Of a stretch of DNA of 5,261 nt, positions 1-5,261 are shown piece by piece (positions within the stretch are counted from its first letter, which is position 1; each line of letters begins with the position of its first letter). The notes under the pieces are model-generated. The model had not been told where the DNA came from. It did not search any database and was given only the letters and a program-made list of their open reading frames with translations. The DNA comes from an uncultured Gemmatimonadota bacterium (GTDB taxonomy: Bacteria > Gemmatimonadota > Gemmatimonadetes > Gemmatimonadales > Gemmatimonadaceae), in contig CAMLIU010000158.1 in NCBI GenBank assembly GCA_946479995.1, positions 1-5,261 of the forward strand, written 5' to 3'. A program made the position numbers and the translations under genes.

Positions 1-1533
1 GATTCCCGGTATCGCTCCGTCGTCGAGACGATGAGCGAGGCGGTCGTCGTGCAGAACGTGGACGGCGCCATGGAGCTGTGCAACGCGCGGGCGCTGGAGC
101 TGTTCGGGGTGACCGAGGCGGAGCTGGTGGCGAGCTTCAGCGAGCGCGGGAGCTGGCACGCTGTCAGGCTCGACGGCTCCCCCTATGCCACCAGCGAGCT
201 GCCGGTGAACGTCACCATGCGCACCGGCGAGCCGATGCGCGACGTCGTGATGGGGATCAACCGCCGCGATGGCGCGCGCCTCTGGCTCTCCGTCAACACG
301 AGCGCCATCCGCGAGGATGGGCGGGTGCGGGCGGTCGTCTGCACCTTCAACGACGTCAGCCGTCGCGCCGAGCTCGCGTCCCAGCTGCGGCAGGCGCAGA
401 AGATGGAGGCGGTGGGCCAGCTGGCTGGCGGCATCGCGCACGACTTCAACAACCTCCTGACCGCCATCAGCTGCAACGTCGAGCTCCTCCTCGACGCCAT
501 CGCGCCCAACGACGCGCGTCGCGACGACGTGGTGCAGATCCGCGAGGCCGCCGATCGCGCGGCCACGCTGACACGCCAGCTTCTCGCTTTCAGTCGCCGG
601 CAGGTGCTCCAGCCCCGCGCGCTCGACCTCAACGACACCGTCGCCGGCATGGAGAGGCTCCTCTGCCGCGTCATGAGCTCCGACGTCCGCCTCTGCACCA
701 GGCTCGAGCCGGCGCTCCCCGCCATCTTCGCCGATGCGGGACAGATGGAGCAGGTGATGATGAATCTCGTGCTCAATGCGCGCGACGCGATGCCAGGCGG
801 CGGCTCCATCGTGGTGCGCACGGCACGACGCCAGCTCGAGGCGGCGCTGCAGCATCGCTTCGGCGTCGTGCCCCCGGGCGACTACGTCACGCTCGTGGTG
901 AAGGACAGCGGAAGCGGGATCGCACCCCAGGTGCTCGATCGGCTCTTCGAGCCGTTCTTCACCACCAAGCCGCAGGGCAAGGGCACCGGGCTCGGCCTCG
1001 CCACCGTGCACGGCATCGTGCTGCAGTCGAGCGGGTACATCTCGGTGGACAGCGCGCCCGGGCGGGGGGCGGAGTTCACCGTGTATCTCCCCTCGCACCA
1101 GGCGACGTCGGTTGACGCCACTCCCCTCCCGGTGCGCCGCCCGCCGCGCCAGGTGGGGCGCACGGTGCTCGTGGTGGACGACGAGGCCGCGGTGCGCGAC
1201 GTGACGATGCGCGCCGTGGCCCGCGCGGGCTACCGCGTGCTCGGCGCGAGCGGTGGCGTGCAGGCGCTCGAGCTCCTCGCGCGCGAGGTGGATCCCGCAT
1301 CGGTGCTGCTGCTCACCGACCTCATGATGCCCGGCATGAGCGGCCAGGAGCTCGCGGCGCAGGTGGCCGAGCGCTTTCCCGCCGTCCGCGTGGTGACGAT
1401 GAGCGGCTACTCGGCCGACGAGCTCACGCGGCGAGGCCAGGTAGCGCATCCGCAGCTGCTCAAGCCCTTCACGCTGCCGCAGCTCATCGCCTTCGTGAAC
1501 GACTCCTTCGCCGCCGAACGCGCCGTGGCCTGA
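1..1533 (+). CDS. Hybrid sensor histidine kinase, PAS-HisKA-HATPase-REC (5' partial)
   Basis: A sensor kinase that should autophosphorylate on histidine and pass the phosphate to its own C-terminal receiver domain. The frame is open from base 1 (DSRYRSVVETM..., a typical PAS beginning), so the ATG at 31 is probably internal and the true start lies upstream. Counting that ATG as residue 1: a PAS/PAC sensor fold covers about 1-112. HisKA follows, with H-box GGIAHDFNNLL and phospho-acceptor His137 (nt 439-441). The HATPase_c domain has N-box NLVLNARDAM (245-254), G1 DSGSGI (292-297), F-box LFEPFFTTK (305-313) and G2 GTGLGL (318-323). The receiver domain (about 377-495) has acidic residues D383/D384, phospho-acceptor D430 in TDLMMPGMSG, S458 and K478. 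All catalytic boxes are intact. The HDFNN H-box and terminal receiver resemble CckA/NtrB-like kinases. No membrane segment, separate response regulator or HPt protein is visible; the ligand and output are unknown. Confidence 0.95.
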   Translation, partial: DSRYRSVVETMSEAVVVQNVDGAMELCNARALELFGVTEAELVASFSERGSWHAVRLDGSPYATSELPVNVTMRTGEPMRDVVMGINRRDGARLWLSVNTSAIREDGRVRAVVCTFNDVSRRAELASQLRQAQKMEAVGQLAGGIAHDFNNLLTAISCNVELLLDAIAPNDARRDDVVQIREAADRAATLTRQLLAFSRRQVLQPRALDLNDTVAGMERLLCRVMSSDVRLCTRLEPALPAIFADAGQMEQVMMNLVLNARDAMPGGGSIVVRTARRQLEAALQHRFGVVPPGDYVTLVVKDSGSGIAPQVLDRLFEPFFTTKPQGKGTGLGLATVHGIVLQSSGYISVDSAPGRGAEFTVYLPSHQATSVDATPLPVRRPPRQVGRTVLVVDDEAAVRDVTMRAVARAGYRVLGASGGVQALELLAREVDPASVLLLTDLMMPGMSGQELAAQVAERFPAVRVVTMSGYSADELTRRGQVAHPQLLKPFTLPQLIAFVNDSFAAERAVA

Positions 1534-1560
1534 CCTGCCGGTTGCGCGGCACGCGCTCCG

Positions 1561-1567
1561 GGAGAAG
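1561..1567 (+). promoter_or_regulatory. Ribosome binding site deciding the lipoprotein start
   Basis: GGAGAAG lies 8 nt before the ATG at 1576, which is normal spacing. It is only 2 nt from an in-frame TTG at 1570, so ATG 1576 is preferred. Confidence 0.6.
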
Positions 1568-1575
1568 CTTTGGGC

Positions 1576-2388
1576 ATGCGCCTCGCCCCTGCCCATGCCG
1601 CGCGCGTCGCGGCTTTCGTCCTCGTCGCCGTCGCCGCGGGCGCCTGCACCCGCGCGCCCATCGCCACGCCGGCTCCCGCGCCGGCGCGCGTCACCACGTA
1701 CCCCAGTGGCGAGGCCGTGGTCGCCGCGATGCACGACCGGTATGCGGGCCGCTGGTACCGCACCCTCACCTTCCGCCAGAAGACCTCGCGGCTCCTCCCC
1801 AACGGCACCTGGGACGTGCAGACCTGGTACGAGGCGCTCGCCCTCCCCGGGCGGCTGCGCATCGACTTCGACCCGGTGAGCGCGGGGAACGGCGTGCTCT
1901 ACGCGCGCGACAGCCAGTTCGTCGCCGCCAGCGGCCGTGTCGTGCGTGCCGAGCCGGGGATCAACGACCTGCTGCTGCTCGGCTTCGACGTGTACGCCAA
2001 CGCGCCGGCGCGCACCGACTCGCTGCTGCGCCGGCAGGGGTTCGACCTCACGCGGGTGCACGAGGACACCCTCGGCGGCCGGCGGATGCTCGTCGTCGGT
2101 GCACGCGCCGGCGAGCCGCGGCGGAAGCAGTTCTGGGTGGACGCCGAGCGGCTGGTCTTCACCCGGCTGCTCGAACCCAACCCGCGCGACTCCATGCGCG
2201 TGCAGGACATCCGCTTCACGAACTACCAGCCGCGCGGCGACGCGTGGCTCTCGCCGCGGGTGGAGATCTACGACGGGGGGAAGCTCGTGTTCACCGAGGA
2301 CTACTTCGACGTGCGCACCGACGTGCCACTCGACGAGTCGATCTTCGATCCCACGCCGTGGCGCAATCCGAAGAACTGGGTGAAGTGA
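1576..2388 (+). CDS. LolA/LppX-like exported lipoprotein, function unknown
   Basis: A 270-residue predicted lipoprotein. The N-terminus has Arg residues, a hydrophobic stretch (residues 11-22) and a lipobox-like AGAC with Cys24 as the lipidated residue. The box is degenerate, with Ala rather than Leu at -3. Thr follows Cys24, so by the E. coli +2 rule it would go to the outer membrane (inference). A short Pro/Ala-rich linker (about 28-43) precedes the mature domain. That domain has alternating strand-like segments and ends FTEDYFDVRTDVPLDESIFDP, a layout common in LolA/LolB/LppX-type proteins annotated as outer-membrane lipoprotein-sorting or carrier proteins. These fold as an open beta-barrel that binds lipid or lipoprotein acyl chains; the substrate here is unknown. 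LolA itself is a soluble periplasmic protein, so this is a relative rather than the chaperone. It starts 42 nt after the kinase stop and may share its transcript. The family call rests on pattern, not a search. Confidence 0.8.
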   Translation: MRLAPAHAARVAAFVLVAVAAGACTRAPIATPAPAPARVTTYPSGEAVVAAMHDRYAGRWYRTLTFRQKTSRLLPNGTWDVQTWYEALALPGRLRIDFDPVSAGNGVLYARDSQFVAASGRVVRAEPGINDLLLLGFDVYANAPARTDSLLRRQGFDLTRVHEDTLGGRRMLVVGARAGEPRRKQFWVDAERLVFTRLLEPNPRDSMRVQDIRFTNYQPRGDAWLSPRVEIYDGGKLVFTEDYFDVRTDVPLDESIFDPTPWRNPKNWVK

Positions 2389-2402
2389 GGGCGGTGGAAC
2401 GA

Positions 2403-2432
2403 CGAAGGGCGCTCCGATCGGAGCGCCCTTCG
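2403..2432. terminator. Perfect 30-nt palindrome, probable bidirectional terminator
   Basis: The arms CGAAGGGCGCTCC and GGAGCGCCCTTCG are perfectly complementary around a central GATC. The RNA would form a stem of about 13 bp, 70% or more G:C, with a four-base loop. It begins 14 nt after the lipoprotein stop and 21 nt after the stop of the opposing gene, the expected place for a shared terminator between convergent genes. No real U-tract follows on either strand, so termination may be weak or need Rho. It could instead be a copy of a dispersed palindromic repeat. Confidence 0.75.
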
Positions 2433-2453
2433 CGTGTTCAGGTCCGGTGGTGA

Positions 2454-3911
2454 TTACTGCGTGCCGGCGCTCGCCGCGCCCTTGCGGCTCGTGCCGGTCG
2501 ACTTGCCGTCCGAGCAGGTGGTGATCTGCGAGGAGCGGTTGAGGGTGCACGACCCGTACTGGGTATTGATCGGCAACGCCTGGAGGTTCATGGTCGGCCG
2601 CGCGGTGAACAGCATCCCGCGCGCGTCGCGCAGCTCGACGATCGACTGCACCGACGAGGTCACCGGGTAGGCGCCAAGTCCCGACGGCGTATCGCTCGAC
2701 GTGTTGATGACGTAGCCGTCGCTGCCGTCCACCTGGTAGAAGCGGCTGCTGAAGTACGTCACCCGCCCGTCCAGCGACGAGAGCACCACTGCGCTCCGCG
2801 GCGACCCGCCGCGGATGTTGCAGACGCTCAGGTAGTAGCCCCCGTCCATCAGCACGCCGCAATCAGCGTTGGGCGTCGACTGGCCGGGGTCCAGCGCGAT
2901 ATCCCTGGTATAGTCGAACACCGACGAGCCGTCCGCGAGGAGCGCCGAATGGACCTGCACCGGGAAGGCGAAGGTGTCGGTGGTCGTGGACGTCATGTTG
3001 AGCGAACGGTTCCGGCGCGTTCCGTTGGTCGTGGTCTCGTCCAGGAAGCTGCCGTCGGGGCTGCTCTTCTTCGTGTGCGAGTAGTAGTCGTAGTCGCTCG
3101 CCTCGAAGGTGCCCGAATAGGCGAGGGGCGACTCCGGCGACAGGATCTCGATCGACGTGCTGGCCGTGTTGTCGGTCGGATCCCAGTCGTTCGGCGTCAC
3201 GCCGTTCGCGTAGACGGTCACCTTGTGCGAGCCCACCGGCATCATCGCCTGGAAGGCGCAGGACACGGTGTGGCCGGCATCCACCCAGATGCCGTGGGCC
3301 TGGTCCGACAGCTGGCCATCGATGGACAGCATGCAGTTCGCACGGGCACCGACGTCGCCATTGCGCTCGGAGACCGTGGCCACCAGCATCACCGGCGTGC
3401 CGGCCACCGCACGTGCCGGCGCCGTCAGGCCCTCGACGGCCACGTCGGGCAGGCGCAGCACCGGGACGGTCACCGTGACGACGTCGTTGCGGTTGCCATC
3501 GATGCCGCCGATGTTCGCCTGCAGCTGCACGCGGCCCTTCAGCGAGATCTCGTCGAGGGTCGTCGACCAGTAGCTGCCGTTGCCGTTGAAGTTCTGGGTA
3601 TTCGCCAGCTGGCCGTCCGCCGACAGGACTTTCAGCTGCAGCTTCCTGATCTGGCCGGGCGCCGCGCCACCGTCGAGACTCCCGGTGGACGCTTCGACGA
3701 ACACATTGCCGTCGCGGCCATAGAGCGCGCGCGCCTGGAGCGACGCCGAGCCGGAGCGGCCCGAAACGGGCTTGGCGCCCTGGTCGCTGTACTTGTCGCT
3801 GTTCTTGTGGACGTTCGGGCCGCGCAAGGCACGCTGCGCGGCAAGGGACTGAGTCGAGCCGATGGCCAGGAGAGACGCCAGGGCAACGGTCGTGGACATC
3901 CGGATGGTCAT
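2454..3911 (-). CDS. Secreted CARDB/Ig-like domain protein with six cysteines
   Basis: A 485-residue exported protein of unknown function. The ATG at 3911 is favoured by GAGGAA 7 nt upstream and a Sec signal peptide directly after it: basic MTIR, hydrophobic core at 9-18 and SLAAQ, with cleavage near residue 24 or 25. An ATG four codons later is a weaker alternative. Residues 27-50 are polar and probably disordered. Residues 52-150 look like a beta-sandwich, including VQLQANIGGIDGNRNDVVTV. Residues about 153-257 match the CARDB (cell-adhesion-related) pattern: LPDVAVEGLTAP, then GTPVMLVATV, a DG turn and WDPTDNTAS. Residues 260-450 match no family I recognise; the tail (457-485) is Ser/Thr/Gly-rich. 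The only cysteines are C193/C218, C351/C364 and C455/C466, fitting three disulfides outside the cytoplasm. No membrane anchor, LPXTG or catalytic motif is seen. G+C is lower than in neighbouring genes by eye. A surface or extracellular binding role is inference. Confidence 0.85.
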   Translation of the reverse strand: MTIRMSTTVALASLLAIGSTQSLAAQRALRGPNVHKNSDKYSDQGAKPVSGRSGSASLQARALYGRDGNVFVEASTGSLDGGAAPGQIRKLQLKVLSADGQLANTQNFNGNGSYWSTTLDEISLKGRVQLQANIGGIDGNRNDVVTVTVPVLRLPDVAVEGLTAPARAVAGTPVMLVATVSERNGDVGARANCMLSIDGQLSDQAHGIWVDAGHTVSCAFQAMMPVGSHKVTVYANGVTPNDWDPTDNTASTSIEILSPESPLAYSGTFEASDYDYYSHTKKSSPDGSFLDETTTNGTRRNRSLNMTSTTTDTFAFPVQVHSALLADGSSVFDYTRDIALDPGQSTPNADCGVLMDGGYYLSVCNIRGGSPRSAVVLSSLDGRVTYFSSRFYQVDGSDGYVINTSSDTPSGLGAYPVTSSVQSIVELRDARGMLFTARPTMNLQALPINTQYGSCTLNRSSQITTCSDGKSTGTSRKGAASAGTQ

Positions 3912-3918
3912 GAGGAAA

Positions 3919-3924
3919 TTCCTC
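3919..3924 (-). promoter_or_regulatory. Ribosome binding site of the secreted protein, within a dyad
   Basis: On the minus strand GAGGAA lies 7 nt before the ATG at 3911. It forms one arm of the 13-nt dyad GAGGAATTTCCTC (3924-3912), which directly abuts the start codon. The mRNA could fold a 5-bp GAGGA/UCCUC stem with an AUU loop that hides the site. The adjoining CCTCGCGAGG (3930-3921) is a 10-nt perfect palindrome sharing the same GAGG, so two alternative pairings exist. Both are short and could be chance. Confidence 0.55.
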
Positions 3925-4023
3925 GCGAGGGACGCGGGAAATATCGACCTCAGCCATGCAGAGTCATGTGCGCCACGTCACCAAATGGCGGAAATTTCTC
4001 CCAGTTTGTCCAGATTTTCAGGT

Positions 4024-4044
4024 GGTGTATTATGCAAATACACC
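4024..4044. repeat. 21-nt inverted repeat, operator-like
   Basis: GGTGTATT and AATACACC are perfect 8-bp complementary arms around a 5-base spacer (ATGCA). Size and symmetry fit a site for a dimeric helix-turn-helix regulator. It overlaps the candidate minus-strand -10 box, as a repressor operator would. As RNA it could form an 8-bp hairpin, but no U-tract follows it directly on either strand, so terminator function is less likely. The cognate regulator is not in the window. Confidence 0.5.
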
Positions 4045-4064
4045 GGGCATTTTGCGACCGGGCA
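4042..4064. repeat. Tandem ACCGGGCA direct repeat, 15-nt period
   Basis: ACCGGGCA occurs at 4042-4049 and again at 4057-4064. The first copy overlaps the right arm of the 21-nt dyad. Spacing of about one and a half helical turns could suit a regulator, or the pair could be coincidental. Confidence 0.4.
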
Positions 4065-4083
4065 GTTTGTGCGCGGTGAAGCC

Positions 4084-5261
4084 CTAAACCACCCGTCCGG
4101 ACAGGCGCTCCAGCTGCTCCGCCAGCACCTCCGGATCGGTCGTCGGCGTGTCGCACGCATATGCGCGGCACAGGTACGCCGTGGGCACCTCCCCGTCGCG
4201 CCCGGCCAGCAGAGCGATCCCCTTCGCCCCCTTCCCGCGCCCTCCGGCCAGCACCAGCGAGGGCACGTACCGGTTGGCCACCACGCCGGCCAGCGAGCCG
4301 AAGGCTGCCTCCGCCGGGTTGCCGGCGATCGCCACCTCCACTGCACCCCGCACCGCGAGGTCCGCCGCTCCCAGCGCATGGCCGAACGCCGTGGGGTAGC
4401 GCGCCATCGGCTCGGCGATCGTCTCCAGCAGGTAGCGCGCACGCGCGCCGTACCCGGGCTCGTCGAACAGGTCGCCGAGCACGAGGAGCAGCTCGGCGGC
4501 GAGTGAGCTCCCGCTCGGGATCGCGTTGTCCGTCACGTCCCGGGGCCGCGTCACCAGCGACTCCGCATCCTTCGCCGTGTCGAAGAACGCCTGCGCGTCC
4601 TCGTCCCAGAACAGCTCCATCACCGACTCGGCCAGCGCGCGCGCACGGTCCAGCCACCGGCGCTCGAAGGTGAGCTCGTACAGCGCCACCGCGCCGAGTG
4701 CGATGGCGGCGTAGTCCTCGAGGAAGCCGGGGATGCGCGCCTCGCCGTTCTTGTACGAGCGCAGCACGCGCCCGTCATGCACGAGCGACGTGAACAGGAA
4801 GTCGCCGTTGCGGAGCGCCAGCGTGCGCAGCCCGTCGTCGCCGAAGGCGCGGGCCGACTCGGCGATGGCGCGCAGCATGAGACCGTTCCAGCTGGCGAGG
4901 ATCTTCTCGTCCCGCGCCGGCCGCATGCGCTCCTCGCGCGCGCCGTACAGGATGCGCGTCGCCCGTTCCACGGCGGTGCGCAGCTCGGGCTCGGTGACCC
5001 CCTGCGCGCGCGCGACCGCCTCCGGGTCGTGGGGCACGTAGAGCACGTTGCGCCCCTCGAAGTTGCCTTCCGGCGTGACGCCCCAGTACGCCTTCACCAG
5101 CGACGCGTCCTCGCCGAGCAGGGACGAGAGCTCGCTCGCGTCCCATACATAGAAGCGCCCCTCGTGTCCCTCGCTGTCGGCGTCGAGCGACGAATAGAAG
5201 CCGCCTTCGGGCGACGTCATCTCCCGCGCCACCCAGCCGATCGTGTCTTCCGTGACGCGGC
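4084..5261 (-). CDS. YyaL/SPATA20-family (DUF255) protein, C-terminal part (5' partial)
   Basis: The C-terminal 392 or so residues of a protein of the YyaL family (B. subtilis YyaL, human SPATA20). Members are usually about 650-700 residues: an N-terminal thioredoxin-like domain followed by an (alpha/alpha)-barrel related to N-acylglucosamine 2-epimerases and six-hairpin glycosidases. Only the second part is here. The frame stays open to the window edge (RVTEDTIGW before VAREMTSPEGG), so the start is outside and a GTG at 5232 is internal. Family landmarks in order are GGFYSSLDADSEG, EGRFYVWDASEL, GNFEGRNVLY, DEKILASWNGLM, FLEDYAAIALGAVALYE, DNAIPSGSS and EVAIAGNP. The family often has PSGNS where this protein has PSGSS. 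Biochemical function is not established; a redox or sugar-related role is speculation from the folds. It ends with TAG at 4086-4084, 172 nt before the next minus-strand gene. Confidence 0.93.
   Translation of the reverse strand, partial: RVTEDTIGWVAREMTSPEGGFYSSLDADSEGHEGRFYVWDASELSSLLGEDASLVKAYWGVTPEGNFEGRNVLYVPHDPEAVARAQGVTEPELRTAVERATRILYGAREERMRPARDEKILASWNGLMLRAIAESARAFGDDGLRTLALRNGDFLFTSLVHDGRVLRSYKNGEARIPGFLEDYAAIALGAVALYELTFERRWLDRARALAESVMELFWDEDAQAFFDTAKDAESLVTRPRDVTDNAIPSGSSLAAELLLVLGDLFDEPGYGARARYLLETIAEPMARYPTAFGHALGAADLAVRGAVEVAIAGNPAEAAFGSLAGVVANRYVPSLVLAGGRGKGAKGIALLAGRDGEVPTAYLCRAYACDTPTTDPEVLAEQLERLSGRVV

Larger units (their letters stand above)
3912..4083 (-). promoter_or_regulatory. 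Intergenic control region of the secreted-protein gene
   Basis: This 172-nt gap lies between the YyaL-like stop and the secreted-protein start and is clearly more AT-rich than its surroundings, especially 3990-4055. On the minus strand CATAAT (4034-4029) matches five of six bases of a -10 box, but no good -35 box sits at the right distance. It would give a leader of roughly 110 nt. A dyad and two sets of direct repeats overlap this area. No ORF or RNA gene was recognised here, and no canonical terminator for the upstream gene. Confidence 0.5.

Noticed and set aside
31..33. ATG at 31 as the true kinase start
   Set aside because: The preceding codons (RYRSVVET) read as the first helix of the PAS domain, and no ribosome binding site is seen before it.
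78..1115. Long alternative plus-strand frame inside the kinase gene
   Set aside because: Low-complexity Arg/Ala-rich translation, while the kinase frame contains all catalytic motifs.
1570..1572. TTG as start of the lipoprotein
   Set aside because: Only 2 nt from the GGAGAAG site; the ATG six bases later has proper spacing.
1542..2453. Plus-strand open frame of 303 codons overlapping the lipoprotein gene
   Set aside because: The product is Arg/Ala/Pro-rich and low in complexity, and it would cross the terminator palindrome. The frame at 1576-2388 has a signal peptide and ribosome binding site.
4024..4044. The 21-nt dyad as terminator of the YyaL-like gene
   Set aside because: Only 8 bp with AT-rich inner pairs and no U-tract directly after it on the minus strand; an operator reading fits better.
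2949..4079. Long plus-strand open frame (376 codons) antisense to the secreted-protein gene
   Set aside because: The translation is Arg/Val/Gly-rich with no recognisable domain, it covers the intergenic gap, and the opposite strand has a signal peptide, a domain and a good ribosome binding site. It is a by-product of high GC.
5230..5232. GTG as start of the YyaL-like gene
   Set aside because: The frame remains open and family-like to the window edge, and the thioredoxin-like N-terminal domain must lie upstream. Starting here would leave a half protein.

Overview
The window is very GC-rich bacterial chromosome, roughly two-thirds to three-quarters G+C by eye, densely coded and with short intergenic gaps. 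Gene content (a hybrid two-component kinase, an exported lipoprotein, a secreted Ig-like/CARDB protein and a YyaL-type protein) and protein style suggest a free-living Gram-negative. Gemmatimonadota is my best guess, but this is inference from resemblance; no rRNA or other phylogenetic marker is present.

Layout. Positions 1-1533 (+) hold the C-terminal part of a PAS-HisKA-HATPase-REC hybrid histidine kinase whose N-terminus lies before the window. After a 42-nt gap, 1576-2388 (+) encodes a LolA/LppX-like exported lipoprotein, probably co-transcribed with the kinase. A perfect 30-nt palindrome (2403-2432) separates this pair from the convergent gene on the minus strand and probably terminates both transcripts. 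Positions 2454-3911 (-) encode a 485-residue secreted protein with a signal peptide, a CARDB-type Ig-like domain and six cysteines spaced as three pairs. The 172-nt gap 3912-4083 is the only clearly AT-richer stretch. It carries a 21-nt dyad, two kinds of direct repeat and promoter-like hexamers, and is the likely control region of the secreted protein. Positions 4084-5261 (-) are the C-terminal part of a YyaL/SPATA20-family (DUF255) protein that runs off the right edge.

How the genes relate. The kinase and lipoprotein could be one operon, but nothing shows a shared function. The secreted protein lies downstream of the YyaL-like gene on the same strand, yet its own control region suggests independent transcription. 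No mobile element, CRISPR array, tRNA, rRNA or defence module was seen. I found no convincing new multi-gene system. The most interesting items are the uncharacterised three-cysteine-pair secreted protein and the repeat-rich region in front of it.
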